Source: Candidatus Parcubacteria bacterium | GTDB taxonomy: Bacteria > Patescibacteriota > Saccharimonadia > Saccharimonadales > 2-12-FULL-41-12 | Length of the DNA stretch: 42,322 bases | Direction of reading: 5' to 3' | NCBI GenBank assembly: GCA_019347895.1 | Contig: JAHWKM010000011.1 | Span: 1 to 42,322, forward strand | Part shown: one piece after another, positions 24,979-34,591 of the stretch | How positions within the stretch are numbered: position 1 is the first letter of the stretch | Layout of the letters: each line of letters opens with the position of its first letter | Made by a program: the position numbers and the translations under genes | The notes under the pieces: generated by a model | The model's database searches: none | What the model was told of the DNA's origin: nothing | What the model saw: only the letters and a program-made list of their open reading frames with translations

Positions 24979-26619
24979 GTGAAAGCCGCGGAACTTTTTG
25001 TCAAATGTTTGGAAGCTTGCGACGTCAAGTACGTCTTCGGCGTACCCGGCGAAGAAAGCTTGGATTTGTTAGAGGCACTTAGAAAATCATCTATCGAGAT
25101 GATTACAACCCGCGACGAGCAAACCGCCGTTTTTATGGCTGCGACCGTAGGCAGGCTAACCGGACGCGTCGGAGTAGCTCTTTCCACACTGGGCCCGGGC
25201 GCTACCAACCTGGTTACCGGAGTGGCTTACGCTCAACTTGGCGCTATGCCTGTGCTGGTTATCACCGGCCAAAAACCGATTAAAAACAGCAAACAAGGCA
25301 AGTTCCAAATAATAGACGTAGTGCGAATGATGAAGCCGTTAACTAAATTCACCGAGACCATTATCAGCGCCAACCGCATTCCCAGCGCCGTCTACCATGC
25401 TGTCAGGGTTGCCGAACAGGAGCGTCCGGGCGCCGTCCATTTGGAATTTCCCGAAGACATTGCCCAAGAAGACAGCCAAGCCCGCCCTATAAGCTGGCAA
25501 AAAGTACGCCGGCCCGTACCAGACGAAAAAGGCATAGAGACTTTTGTTGAAACAGTCGAAGCGGCAAAATCTCCGATTATATTAATAGGCGCGGGAGCAA
25601 ACCGCAAATTGATTAGGAAACAGCTGCGCCGGTTTATTGACAAGACAAAAATCCCATTTGTTACCACCCAAATGGGCAAAGGAGTCGAAGATGAAAGTGA
25701 TCCTAACTACATTGGCACCGCCGCCTTAAGTGAAAATGATTTTGTACATAAAGCCCTGGAAAAAGCTGATTTGATAGTTATGCTGGGCCACGATATTACC
25801 GAAAAACCGCCGGTTTTAAGCGAAGGCAGCCAAAAATTTATTCATATTAATTTCTCGCCCGCTGAAATTGACAGCATATACACGCCGGATTTTGAAGTTG
25901 TAGGCGATATAAGCTATTCTCTTTGGGCTTGTACCGAGCAAATAAAAAAACAGGATTGGGATTTTTCAAACTTTTTTGTGGTCAAGCAAAAACTGGCAGA
26001 AAACATCGATTCCAAATCAGACTCCACTGCCTTTCCAATAAAACCGCAAAGATTCGTAAAATCTCTACGGGCAATTATTCCCAAAGATTCCATCTTGTCT
26101 CTTGACAACGGAATGTACAAATTGTGGGTCGCCAGAAATTATCCGGCTTACGAGCAAAACACTGTGCTGCTGGATAACGCCTTGGCTACTATGGGCGCCG
26201 GCCTGGGCGTAGGCATGAGTGCAAAAATCCTGAACCCGGATAAAAAGGTTGTTATCGTCGCCGGCGACGGCGGATTTTTGATGAATGTTGCCGACCTGGA
26301 AACTGCTGTAAGGCTCAAACTGGATTTGACTATTGTAGTCGTGGTTGACGAAGGCTACGGCATGATCAAGTGGAAGCAGCAGGCCATGAAAATGGCCGAT
26401 TATGGACTTAGCTTTTCTAATCCTGATTTTGAGAAATTGGCCGAGAGTTTTGGCGCGTTTGGCCACGGCAAGAATATCCGAACTGTCGCGGAATTTGAAA
26501 AGCAACTTGAAAAATCCATAAACTCCAAGGGTGTTCATATAATTGAACTTCCGGTAGACTATACGGAAAACGAAGCTTATTTTGGCAGCGGGCTTTTAAG
26601 GCAGATAAAGGAGCTATAG
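24979..26619 (+). CDS. ThDP-dependent 2-oxoacid decarboxylase / acetolactate synthase-like enzyme
   Basis: The 546-residue protein has the three-domain acetolactate-synthase fold: N-terminal GVPGEESLDLLEAL and Glu47 in RDEQTA (the ThDP-activating Glu), STLGPGATNL, and a C-terminal ThDP-Mg site beginning VVIVAGDGGFLMN. There is no regulatory subunit gene and no ilvC or ilvD nearby. The GxPGEESLxxLEAL beginning and the partner aldehyde dehydrogenase two bases downstream recall the cyanobacterial 2-oxoglutarate decarboxylase, first annotated as acetolactate synthase. Substrate may therefore be pyruvate or 2-oxoglutarate. The start is a GTG without an obvious ribosome binding site, 10 bases after sodA. 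Confidence 0.8.
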   Translation: MKAAELFVKCLEACDVKYVFGVPGEESLDLLEALRKSSIEMITTRDEQTAVFMAATVGRLTGRVGVALSTLGPGATNLVTGVAYAQLGAMPVLVITGQKPIKNSKQGKFQIIDVVRMMKPLTKFTETIISANRIPSAVYHAVRVAEQERPGAVHLEFPEDIAQEDSQARPISWQKVRRPVPDEKGIETFVETVEAAKSPIILIGAGANRKLIRKQLRRFIDKTKIPFVTTQMGKGVEDESDPNYIGTAALSENDFVHKALEKADLIVMLGHDITEKPPVLSEGSQKFIHINFSPAEIDSIYTPDFEVVGDISYSLWACTEQIKKQDWDFSNFFVVKQKLAENIDSKSDSTAFPIKPQRFVKSLRAIIPKDSILSLDNGMYKLWVARNYPAYEQNTVLLDNALATMGAGLGVGMSAKILNPDKKVVIVAGDGGFLMNVADLETAVRLKLDLTIVVVVDEGYGMIKWKQQAMKMADYGLSFSNPDFEKLAESFGAFGHGKNIRTVAEFEKQLEKSINSKGVHIIELPVDYTENEAYFGSGLLRQIKEL

Positions 26620-26621
26620 AT

Positions 26622-27992
26622 ATGGCGCTTGAATCTATCAATCCAAAAAATAAACAGCTAATTAAAAAATTTGACGAGCTGAGCGATAAACAAATAAAGC
26701 AAAAAGTGGTCGAGGCTCAATCGGCCTTTGAAGCTCACAGGCAAACCGATTTTTCGCAGCGCGCGCAATTAATGCACGGCTGCGCCAAAATTTTACGAGA
26801 TAGGAAACAAAAACTGGCCGCAATAATTACCGATGAAGTCGGCAAAACCCTTACGGCCTCGAAAGCCGAAATAGAGAAATGCGCCAACGTCTGCGAATTT
26901 TACGCGGATAATGCCCGGGAATTCTTATCAGAAGAATATATTAAAACCGATGCCAGCCAAAGCTACGTACGGTTTGACCCCATAGGAATTGTTTTGGCCA
27001 TAATGCCCTGGAATTTTCCATTTTGGCAAGTATTTCGTTTCGCCGCTCCGGCACTGATGGCCGGCAATGTTGGGCTGTTAAAGCATGCCGCCAACGTGCA
27101 GTTAAGCGCTTATGCAATCGAGGAAATATTTGAATCAGCCGGTTTTAGCAAAGGTTGTTTCTTGAACTTAGCGATTAGTTCCGGAGCTGTAGAGAAAGTA
27201 ATTTGTGATGAGCGGGTAAAAGCCGTTACTTTGACCGGCAGCGAAAAAGCCGGCTCAGCCGTAGCCGCTACCGCCGGGCGGGAACTTAAGAAAACCGTGC
27301 TGGAACTAGGCGGCAGCGACCCGTATATAGTACTGGCCGACGCCGATATTAAGGCGGCAGCTGAAGCCGCCGTTATTGCCAGACTGCAGTATAACTGCGG
27401 GCAAAGCTGCATAGCAGCTAAGCGTTTTATTATAGAAGAGCCAATTGCCGATAAGTTTATCGAAAGCTTGAAGGCTGAGGTTAGCAAATTAAAAATTAAC
27501 GACCCCACTGAAGCGGAAACCGACGTAGGGCCAATGGCTAACGAGAAAATGCTTTCTGCTATCCAGCGGCAAGTTGATGATTCTCTTAGCCAGGGCGCCG
27601 AGTTGGTCGCGGGAGGTAATTCAGACGACAAAAACGGTTATTTTTATAACCCAGCAATTGTGGTTGGCAATGACGTATCTATGCCAATATTTTCCGAGGA
27701 AACTTTTGGACCGGTGTTTGCCGTCATAAAAGTCAGGGACGCCGAGCAGGCCGTAAAAGTCGCCAATGACAGTCCTTTCGGTCTAGGCGCCACCATATTC
27801 ACCTCCGACAGTGAAAATGCCATCAAAAATCTAGCTCCTAGCATAGAATCAGGCTCGGTTTTTATAAATGGGCCCGTCAAATCTGATCCGAGGCTGCCCT
27901 TCGGCGGCGTAAAAAATTCCGGTTATGGCCGCGAACTGTCTGAATATGGAATAAAAGAATTCGTCAATATAAAAACCGTCTGGGTTAAATAG
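26622..27992 (+). CDS. NAD(P)-dependent aldehyde dehydrogenase, succinate-semialdehyde dehydrogenase-like
   Basis: The 456-residue enzyme has the family active site: Asn131 in MPWNFPFW, Glu228 in LELGGSDP and the nucleophile Cys263 in YNCGQSCIAAKRFI, plus the SEETFGPV and PFGGVKNSGYGRE motifs. The QSCIAAKRF context is common in the short succinate-semialdehyde dehydrogenases. It would oxidise an aldehyde to the acid, probably that made by the ThDP enzyme upstream. AAGGAG stands eight bases before the ATG, and the upstream stop is 2 bases away, so the two genes are coupled. Confidence 0.87.
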   Translation: MALESINPKNKQLIKKFDELSDKQIKQKVVEAQSAFEAHRQTDFSQRAQLMHGCAKILRDRKQKLAAIITDEVGKTLTASKAEIEKCANVCEFYADNAREFLSEEYIKTDASQSYVRFDPIGIVLAIMPWNFPFWQVFRFAAPALMAGNVGLLKHAANVQLSAYAIEEIFESAGFSKGCFLNLAISSGAVEKVICDERVKAVTLTGSEKAGSAVAATAGRELKKTVLELGGSDPYIVLADADIKAAAEAAVIARLQYNCGQSCIAAKRFIIEEPIADKFIESLKAEVSKLKINDPTEAETDVGPMANEKMLSAIQRQVDDSLSQGAELVAGGNSDDKNGYFYNPAIVVGNDVSMPIFSEETFGPVFAVIKVRDAEQAVKVANDSPFGLGATIFTSDSENAIKNLAPSIESGSVFINGPVKSDPRLPFGGVKNSGYGRELSEYGIKEFVNIKTVWVK

Positions 27993-28009
27993 CCTAATAA
28001 GCGGCCGAT

Positions 28010-28729
28010 GTGAATTTTTATAAAACCAATTCGCCTGACTCGGTGACTGAAATTATTGCTAATAAAATAGTTTCCCGTTTATCGTGCGGGCAAAAAATTT
28101 TTTGGATTGTTACAGGCGGGTCTAATATCAAAATTCAGGTTGAGGTTAGCCGTTTGCTCAAACCATATGAGCTTAGCAATTTGACGGTTACCTTGACGGA
28201 TGAACGATTTGGGCCGGCTGGACATCCGGATTCTAACTGGCAGCAGCTGATTGAAGCTGGTTTTGACTTGCCAAAAGCCAAACTTTTGCCGGTTTTAATT
28301 GATAGCGACAGACAAAAAACAACTGATGAGTTTGCCAAAAATCTGGAAGCTGGGTTTTTTAAAGCTGATTATTCGATGGGTATTTCCGGCATCGGCCCTG
28401 ATGGCCATACAGCCGGAATTTTGCCGGGAAGTCCTGATATTGATTCTCCTAAACTGGCTGTAAGTTATTCGGATAAGGGAATTGCCGGTGAATCACCCGA
28501 AGGCGTAAAACGCGGCATTGATAGAATAACAATGACAGCCGCCGCAATTGCCAGAATAGACGAAGTTGTAGTTTGCGCCTTCGGTAAAGCCAAATGGCCA
28601 TGGCTTGATAAGTTAGAAGAAGTTTTACCGGTTAAGCAAAACCCAGCCCAAGCCTTAAAAAAAGCTGGTAAACTAGAAGTCTATAACGATTACAAAGGAA
28701 TTCCAGTTGATAAGAGCCTATCCATTTGA
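28010..28729 (+). CDS. pgl: 6-phosphogluconolactonase
   Basis: The 239-residue protein belongs to the 6-phosphogluconolactonase/glucosamine-6-phosphate isomerase family, with FWIVTGGSN near residue 31, LTDERFGP, and the signature GISGIGPDGHTAGILPGSP. It hydrolyses 6-phosphogluconolactone in the oxidative pentose-phosphate pathway; the flanking gnd and zwf genes support this over a sugar-amine isomerase. It starts at a GTG 17 bases after the aldehyde dehydrogenase. Confidence 0.88.
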   Translation: MNFYKTNSPDSVTEIIANKIVSRLSCGQKIFWIVTGGSNIKIQVEVSRLLKPYELSNLTVTLTDERFGPAGHPDSNWQQLIEAGFDLPKAKLLPVLIDSDRQKTTDEFAKNLEAGFFKADYSMGISGIGPDGHTAGILPGSPDIDSPKLAVSYSDKGIAGESPEGVKRGIDRITMTAAAIARIDEVVVCAFGKAKWPWLDKLEEVLPVKQNPAQALKKAGKLEVYNDYKGIPVDKSLSI

Positions 28730-28834
28730 GTATGAAACGACATTTCTCGGCGAGCAACAGATTATAGCTTATGTACAATACGCTGCACGAGTACCGAATT
28801 TAAAAATGTTATTATGTGCCAAGAATAAATTAAA

Positions 28835-28855
28835 AAAGCGAACTTGCTTCGCTTT
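28835..28855 (-). terminator. Hairpin with T-run, minus-strand terminator-like
   Basis: AAAGCGAA (28835-28842) pairs perfectly with TTCGCTTT (28848-28855) around a five-base loop. On the minus strand the stem runs directly into TTTTTTAATTTATT, the form of an intrinsic terminator. Only plus-strand genes are near, so it would stop antisense transcription or has another role in the 150-base pgl-gnd gap. Confidence 0.4.
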
Positions 28856-28879
28856 AGAAAGTTGTGGCGGGTAGTTCTG

Positions 28880-29812
28880 ATGAAACTAGGCTTTATTGGG
28901 CTAGGCAAAATGGGCGGCCGCATGAGTGAGAAACTGCTTAATGAAGGGCATGTCATTGTTGGATTGGATTTATCTGAGGGAGCACGAGAAGCCCTAAAAG
29001 CTAAGTTTCCAGATTCCAAAAAACTGCGCTTAGCCGATAGCTTGCGAGATTTAATCAGCGATCTGCCCGCGCCGAGAGTAGTTTATCTGATGCTTCCGGC
29101 TGGCGATCCGACAGAAAAAACACTGGAACAGCTGGCAAATGCTTTAGAGGCCGATGATATTGTGATCGACGGCGGCAATTCAAAATTTGACGACACTGAC
29201 CGGCACGCCAAAAAATTTGCCGGCAAAAATATTCGATTCCTCGGCATCGGGATCAGCGGCGGAATTATTTCTGCTTACCAGGGCTACCCCCTGATGGTTG
29301 GAGGAGACCGATCCGCTTATGAGCATATTAACCCCGTTTTAGAAAGTCTGGCTAAACCCAATGGCGGCCATGAATATTTTGGACCGGGTGGCGCCGGGCA
29401 CTTCGTTAAAATGGTTCACAATGGAATCGAATATCCATTCATGCAAGCATTGGGCGAGGGTTTTGGTGTAATGGATAATTCGCCTTACGGCCTAGATCTT
29501 CTAAAGGTTGCCAAGCTGTATCAAAAAGGCACGCTGGTTTCAGGCTTTATGCTGGACCGGGTAGTTGAAGCTTTGGAAGATGATACGGTAAGCCAAGTCG
29601 AAGGAGTTATCGGTTCAGCTTCCGGCGAAGCTGTTTGGACAGTTGATGAAGCGAAGAAAAATAATTTGCCGGCCGAGTCAATTGAGCAATCCATAGATTT
29701 TCGAAAGCGCTCGATTAACGACCCGTGGGTACAAAAATCTTTCGCAGCTCGCATGGTGGGCGCGCTGCGTATAAAATTCGGCGGACATCCTGTTAAGAAA
29801 AAAACCGACTGA
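28880..29812 (+). CDS. gnd: 6-phosphogluconate dehydrogenase, short (NAD-type) form
   Basis: The 310-residue protein has the nucleotide motif GLGKMG at 7-12, VIDGGNSKFDD, the substrate segment GIGISGGIISA and the catalytic GAGHFVKMVHNGIEY. It is the shorter form, about 300 residues instead of 470, often specific for NAD. It oxidatively decarboxylates 6-phosphogluconate to ribulose 5-phosphate. The ATG at 28880 begins directly with the MKLGFIGLG Rossmann strand; an earlier in-frame ATG at 28844 would add 12 residues from the hairpin region. No ribosome binding site is obvious. Confidence 0.93.
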   Translation: MKLGFIGLGKMGGRMSEKLLNEGHVIVGLDLSEGAREALKAKFPDSKKLRLADSLRDLISDLPAPRVVYLMLPAGDPTEKTLEQLANALEADDIVIDGGNSKFDDTDRHAKKFAGKNIRFLGIGISGGIISAYQGYPLMVGGDRSAYEHINPVLESLAKPNGGHEYFGPGGAGHFVKMVHNGIEYPFMQALGEGFGVMDNSPYGLDLLKVAKLYQKGTLVSGFMLDRVVEALEDDTVSQVEGVIGSASGEAVWTVDEAKKNNLPAESIEQSIDFRKRSINDPWVQKSFAARMVGALRIKFGGHPVKKKTD

Positions 29813-29821
29813 ACCTTGTGA

Positions 29822-29916
29822 CATATTTATTTTCTGAATTGGAAGCGTTGCAAACGCCACGGGCTTGAGCACAGCGAAACCCGTAGAGAGCTCTTCCAAT
29901 TCAGAAAATAAATATG
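29822..29916. repeat. Hairpin repeat element C
   Basis: Perfect 24-base arms (29822-29845 and 29893-29916) flank a core that, read on the minus strand, begins GAGCTCTCTACGGG and ends GCCCGTGGCG (29893 down to 29855). The core differs from that of element A at 4 of 39 positions, while the arms are unrelated in sequence. An ACGGG/CCCGT stem and a GCGTT/AACGC stem (29845-29857) lie inside. It fills the gap between gnd and zwf and could also act as a terminator. Confidence 0.65.
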
Positions 29917-29943
29917 CTCTTTTGCATGTTAGTATATATTGAC

Positions 29944-31416
29944 ATGAAGCAGGCGGATTCCGATCGCAAATTAAAACCTGAACCGTGCATTTTAATCATT
30001 GCCGGCATAACCGGAAATTTGGCAAAAAAATATTTGCTGCCAGCTCTATATGACTTAATTGTCGCCGATATGCTTCCTGATAATTTTAAAATAGTAGGGC
30101 TTAGCCGCCGCGACATTGAAACTGCGGATTTGCTCCGAATAATCGAAGACGACCTTGGAAACAAACGCCAGAAAGTAAATAAAAAGGCACTTTTAAAGAT
30201 GACCGAAATGCTGCATATATGTCTGATGAACATTTCCAAACCACAAGATTATAAAATACTGCGGGAAGATCTTGATAAAATTGAAGACGATCTTGGGCTG
30301 TGTATGCACCGGCTGTATTACCTGGCAATTCCTCCGCAAATTTTTGGACCTGTGATCGACGGGCTTGGAACCTTTGGCTTAAACAAAGGCTGCCAGCACG
30401 GTTCAACCGAAAGCCGGCTGCTGCTGGAAAAACCTTTCGGCTTTGACCTGGCTTCGGCTAAAGAACTCGTCGGGCGCCTAAATAATTCTTTCAGTGAAGA
30501 TCAAATCTATAGGGTTGATCATTACCTAGCTAAAGAAAACGCCCAAAATATATTAACTTTCAGGTTTGAAAACCCGCTGTTTAGCCGCATATGGGACCGT
30601 AATTCAATCGAATATATTACGATAACAGCGGCCGAGACAATCGGCATTGAAGACAGAGCTGATTTTTATGATCAAATTGGCGCGCTGAGGGACTTTGTAC
30701 AAAGCCATTTGTTGCAATTGCTGTGTTTAGCCACAATTGAAGAGCCGGCGGACCGTTCGGCTGAAAGCCTGCATAAAGAAAAGGTCAAATTGTTAAACAG
30801 CGTGGCAGTAATTAAGCAGGACGAAGTGGCCAGCCGCGCCGTGCGCGGGCAATACGAAGGCTACGCTGCAGAAGTTGGCAATCCGAAGACGACCACCGAA
30901 ACCTTCGCCGCCCTGCGTCTTCAGATTGATAACGAACGTTGGCGCGGCGTGCCAATTTTGCTGCGCCACGGCAAGGCAATGACTGACAAAATCACCGAAA
31001 TAAATTTTAAGCTGCACGATCGGCTTAAAGCCGGCCATCCTCCCAGCATCTTGACAATCCGTATCCAGCCTGATGAAGGAATCGTCCTAAGCCTGGTGGC
31101 TAAGAAACCGGGCTTCGACAGCCAGACACAAACCGCCCAAATGCAATTTTGCTACGACCAGCATTTTGCCGATGCATTACCCAACGCCTACGAATATGTC
31201 CTGGTTGACGCTTTGCGCGGAGACAGGGGGCTATTCCCTACTGCCGACGAAGTCATCAGATCGTGGGAAATAATTGAAAACGTAGTGCAGGCTTGGACGC
31301 ATAACGAACACAAACCTGAGATTTATGAAGTTGGCAGCCAAGGCCCCGAATCTGCCAAAAAACTAGCAATGGAAGTTGGCGCTTCATGGGAAACTCACCA
31401 GCTAAAAGTCTGCTAG
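29944..31416 (+). CDS. zwf: Glucose-6-phosphate 1-dehydrogenase
   Basis: The enzyme (490 residues from this start) has the nucleotide motif AGITGNLAKKYLLPALY, a variant of the usual GASGDLAxR, the substrate signature RVDHYLAKENAQN with catalytic His, GALRDFVQSHLLQLL, and the AVRGQYEGY segment. It oxidises glucose 6-phosphate, completing the oxidative pentose-phosphate branch with pgl and gnd. The start is uncertain: ATG 29944 gives a natural length, while in-frame ATGs at 29914 and 29926 lie at or next to the right arm of element C. None has a ribosome binding site. It converges on carB with a 10-base gap. Confidence 0.92.
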   Translation: MKQADSDRKLKPEPCILIIAGITGNLAKKYLLPALYDLIVADMLPDNFKIVGLSRRDIETADLLRIIEDDLGNKRQKVNKKALLKMTEMLHICLMNISKPQDYKILREDLDKIEDDLGLCMHRLYYLAIPPQIFGPVIDGLGTFGLNKGCQHGSTESRLLLEKPFGFDLASAKELVGRLNNSFSEDQIYRVDHYLAKENAQNILTFRFENPLFSRIWDRNSIEYITITAAETIGIEDRADFYDQIGALRDFVQSHLLQLLCLATIEEPADRSAESLHKEKVKLLNSVAVIKQDEVASRAVRGQYEGYAAEVGNPKTTTETFAALRLQIDNERWRGVPILLRHGKAMTDKITEINFKLHDRLKAGHPPSILTIRIQPDEGIVLSLVAKKPGFDSQTQTAQMQFCYDQHFADALPNAYEYVLVDALRGDRGLFPTADEVIRSWEIIENVVQAWTHNEHKPEIYEVGSQGPESAKKLAMEVGASWETHQLKVC

Positions 31417-31426
31417 TTAAGTCCGG

Positions 31427-34400
31427 TTAATATTCATCCCAAGCTTTTGGCCTCAAGGAATTTAGATCCAGCTCGGTGATTGCCCTCAGAAGTAACCGGC
31501 CGGTTTCGGCATTAGTCATTAATGGCAAATGATGGTCAACTGATAGTCTTCTAATGGTATATCCGTCGGGATCCGGCTGGTCGATCGTAGGAACGCATAC
31601 CAGCAAATCGAGTTTCTGATTAGCTATGTAACTTTCCAAAGACGGTTCTTTTTTATCCTTGATTTTATACAGTTTTACTGTTTTGATTCCGTGACTGGCA
31701 TAAAACTTATGATTGCCGGGTGTGGTAAATAGATTATAGCCCTTTTCCCGGAGTGCTTTGACTTCATCGATAAACTTATGTTTTTGTGAATCAGGCAGGC
31801 TGATGCAAATATTTTTACCGGTGATAGCATGGTCGGCTGCCAGCCAGGAATTGTAAAAGGCTTCTAAGAGATCGTTGCCAAAACAAGCGACTTCGCCGGT
31901 CGAGGCCATTTCTACTGTCGCCACTGGGTCGGCTCCCTTGAGTCTATTATAGGAAAATTGCGGGCTTTTAACCGCCACGTAATCCAGCTCAAGCGTTTGA
32001 TATTCTTTCGTTTCATCAACCCTGCCAAGCATAGCTTGGGTGGCAAGTTCGATAAAATTAACCTTAGTTACTTTAGAAACAAACGGAAAACTTCTTGAAG
32101 CTCGAACGTTGCATTCTATCACTTTTATGTAATTATCTTTGGCTATGTACTGGACGTTGAATGGCCCGGTGATTTGGAGCGCTTCAACGATCTTTTTTGT
32201 GATATTTTTGACCCTGCGGATTGTTTCAAGATATAAGTGCTGTGCCGGCAACACCACGGTAGCGTCACCGGAGTGAACGCCCGCGTTTTCAATATGTTCG
32301 GTGATGGCATAAACCAAAATTTTACCGTTAAGGGCTACGCCGTCCATCTCAATTTCCTTAGCGTTTTTTATGAAATCAGAAATTACCACCGGGTAGTCTG
32401 GAGACAATTTTTTAGCCTTTTGTAAGTAATGCATCATTTCTTGGTCGGAATCAACCACGCTCATAGCACCACCCGACAACACGTAAGACGGCCTTATAAG
32501 TACGGGGTAGCCTACTTTTTTGGCAAATTTAAGCGCATAATTCAGCGTCGTCACTTCCTGCCAATCAGGCTGGTCGATGTCCTTGTCATTGAGCATATCG
32601 GAAAATAGCTTGCGGTTTTCGGCGTTGTTTATATTTTGAGGCGTGGTGCCTAAAATCTGATAGCCGGCTTTATGCAACGGCAGGGCTAAATTGTTAGCAA
32701 TCTGGCCGCCGACCGAAATTATGATCGGCGCGTTCTCAAAGTCTGCTATATCGGAAACACGCTCAGAAGTTAACTCCTCAAAATAAAGCCGGCTGCTAAT
32801 ATCAAAATCGGTTGACACCGTTTCCGGATTCGAGTTAATAATGATTGTTTCTTTGTTATTTTTTTGGAGTGTTTTAACCGTATTTACAGCGCACCAGTCA
32901 AACTCGACCGAAGAGCCAATAGAGTATGGCCCCGAACCAAGCGTAATTATGCAATTTGCCAGAGGTTTTATATCGTTATGCGTGCCCGAATATGTTAAAT
33001 AAAGGTAGTTTGTTTTGGCCGTAAATTCACCGGCCAGCGTATCGATTTGTTTGATAGACGGGATGATCCCCAGCTTCTTTCGCTTGATTCTTATTTCGCT
33101 CTCACTTTGTTTGGTTATCTTGGCAATCGTCTTGTCGGAAAAGCCGGTTTGCTTAGCTTTTTGGAGCAGTCTTTCGTCGAGAACTTTCTCGCTGCCCAGC
33201 GATTTGCCTACGTCAACTATTTCTTTAATTTGGCATAAGAACCACTCATCGATATTACTTAATCTTTTAATCTGTTTGACGGTTTTGCCGGCTTCCAGCG
33301 CTTGGGCAATAGCAAAAATTCTCCGAAACGTGGGGTTTTTTATTTCATCGATATAGTTTTTATCAAAGTCATAATTGTGATCTGTCAGGCCCTCGCACCC
33401 GGTATTTTGCATCCTGACGGCCTTTTGCAGGCCTTCGGTAAATGATCTAGCCAGCGCCATAACTTCACCGACGCTTTTCATATCAGAACCTATCTGGTGG
33501 CTCGAGGATTTCAACTTAGTTAAATCCCAGCGGGGAAGCTTAACCGCGACGTAATCAAGGGCTGGCTCGAAAAATGCCGAAGTTTTACCGGTTACACTAT
33601 TGCGAAGTTCATAAAGTTTCTTACCCATGATAAGCTTGGCCGCTATATAGGCCAGCGGGTAGCCGGTAGCTTTTGAGGCCAGCGCGCTGGATCTGCTCAA
33701 GCGGGCATTAACTTCGATAACTCTATACTCGCCGGTCTCGGAATTTAGGGCGTATTGGATATTGCATTCGCCGACAATTTTTAAATGCTTAATAGTTTTT
33801 ATGGCTACTTCGCGCAAATGATAGTATTCGCTGTTCGTCAAAGTCTGCGAGGGCGCCACGACAATACTCTCCCCCGTGTGGACCCCCATAGGATCTAAGT
33901 TTTCCATGTTGCAGACAGTTATGGTGTTGCCGGCCATATCTCTGACCACTTCGTACTCAATCTCTTTCCAGCCTGTAAGATACTCTTCTATCAGAACTTG
34001 GCTGACTTTATGAAAAATCTCTTTGCAACGGGACGCTAATTCTGATTCATTTTCAATCCTGCCTGAACCAAGACCTCCCAAAGAAAATCCCGAGCGCATC
34101 ATCACCGGATAGCCGATTTTTTTAGCGGCTTTTTTGGCTTCACTAACATTGTAAGTAGCGATACTGTTTGCGCTGTTAACACCGATCTCGTCCAGCGCAT
34201 TTTTGAAAAGCTGCCGGTCCTCGGTTATTTTTATTGATTCAACCGACGTGCCAAGCACTTTGACGCCGTATTTTTTTAATAAGCCTTTGTCGTGCAGTTC
34301 CAAGCCGAGATTTAGCGCGGTTTGCCCGCCAAAGCTCAGTAAAATTCCATCCGGTTTTTCTTTTTTGATAATTTTTTCCGTTTGTTCGATGCTCAGGGGC

Positions 34401-34591
34401 AAAAAATAAACTCTATCAGCCATATCGCTATCTGTCTGTACCGTAGCAATATTAGGATTAATTAAAACGGTTTTAATTCCTTCTTCTTTGAGGGCTTTAA
34501 TGGCTTGTGATCCCGAGTAATCAAACTCGCCGGCCTGCCCGATTTTTAACCCGCCAGAGCCAAGGATTAAAACCTTTTTCGCCGGTCTCAT
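31427..34591 (-). CDS. carB: Carbamoyl-phosphate synthase large subunit
   Basis: The 1054-residue protein is full length, with two ATP-grasp halves. The first begins KVLILGSGGLKIGQAGEFDYSG and the second is introduced by NCIITLGSGPYSIGSSVEFDW; each has the paired RPSYVLSGG- or RSGFSLGG-type phosphate loop. The last about 130 residues form the allosteric MGS-like domain (GYNLFTTPGNHKFY). It makes carbamoyl phosphate from bicarbonate, ATP and the ammonia delivered by CarA. The ATG overlaps the carA stop by 4 bases. Confidence 0.96.
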   Translation of the reverse strand: MRPAKKVLILGSGGLKIGQAGEFDYSGSQAIKALKEEGIKTVLINPNIATVQTDSDMADRVYFLPLSIEQTEKIIKKEKPDGILLSFGGQTALNLGLELHDKGLLKKYGVKVLGTSVESIKITEDRQLFKNALDEIGVNSANSIATYNVSEAKKAAKKIGYPVMMRSGFSLGGLGSGRIENESELASRCKEIFHKVSQVLIEEYLTGWKEIEYEVVRDMAGNTITVCNMENLDPMGVHTGESIVVAPSQTLTNSEYYHLREVAIKTIKHLKIVGECNIQYALNSETGEYRVIEVNARLSRSSALASKATGYPLAYIAAKLIMGKKLYELRNSVTGKTSAFFEPALDYVAVKLPRWDLTKLKSSSHQIGSDMKSVGEVMALARSFTEGLQKAVRMQNTGCEGLTDHNYDFDKNYIDEIKNPTFRRIFAIAQALEAGKTVKQIKRLSNIDEWFLCQIKEIVDVGKSLGSEKVLDERLLQKAKQTGFSDKTIAKITKQSESEIRIKRKKLGIIPSIKQIDTLAGEFTAKTNYLYLTYSGTHNDIKPLANCIITLGSGPYSIGSSVEFDWCAVNTVKTLQKNNKETIIINSNPETVSTDFDISSRLYFEELTSERVSDIADFENAPIIISVGGQIANNLALPLHKAGYQILGTTPQNINNAENRKLFSDMLNDKDIDQPDWQEVTTLNYALKFAKKVGYPVLIRPSYVLSGGAMSVVDSDQEMMHYLQKAKKLSPDYPVVISDFIKNAKEIEMDGVALNGKILVYAITEHIENAGVHSGDATVVLPAQHLYLETIRRVKNITKKIVEALQITGPFNVQYIAKDNYIKVIECNVRASRSFPFVSKVTKVNFIELATQAMLGRVDETKEYQTLELDYVAVKSPQFSYNRLKGADPVATVEMASTGEVACFGNDLLEAFYNSWLAADHAITGKNICISLPDSQKHKFIDEVKALREKGYNLFTTPGNHKFYASHGIKTVKLYKIKDKKEPSLESYIANQKLDLLVCVPTIDQPDPDGYTIRRLSVDHHLPLMTNAETGRLLLRAITELDLNSLRPKAWDEY

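Noticed and set aside
28762-29019. An 85-residue minus-strand frame across the gnd start.
   Set aside because: It overlaps the conserved gnd coding region antisense and the hairpin, has no ribosome binding site and no recognisable domain.
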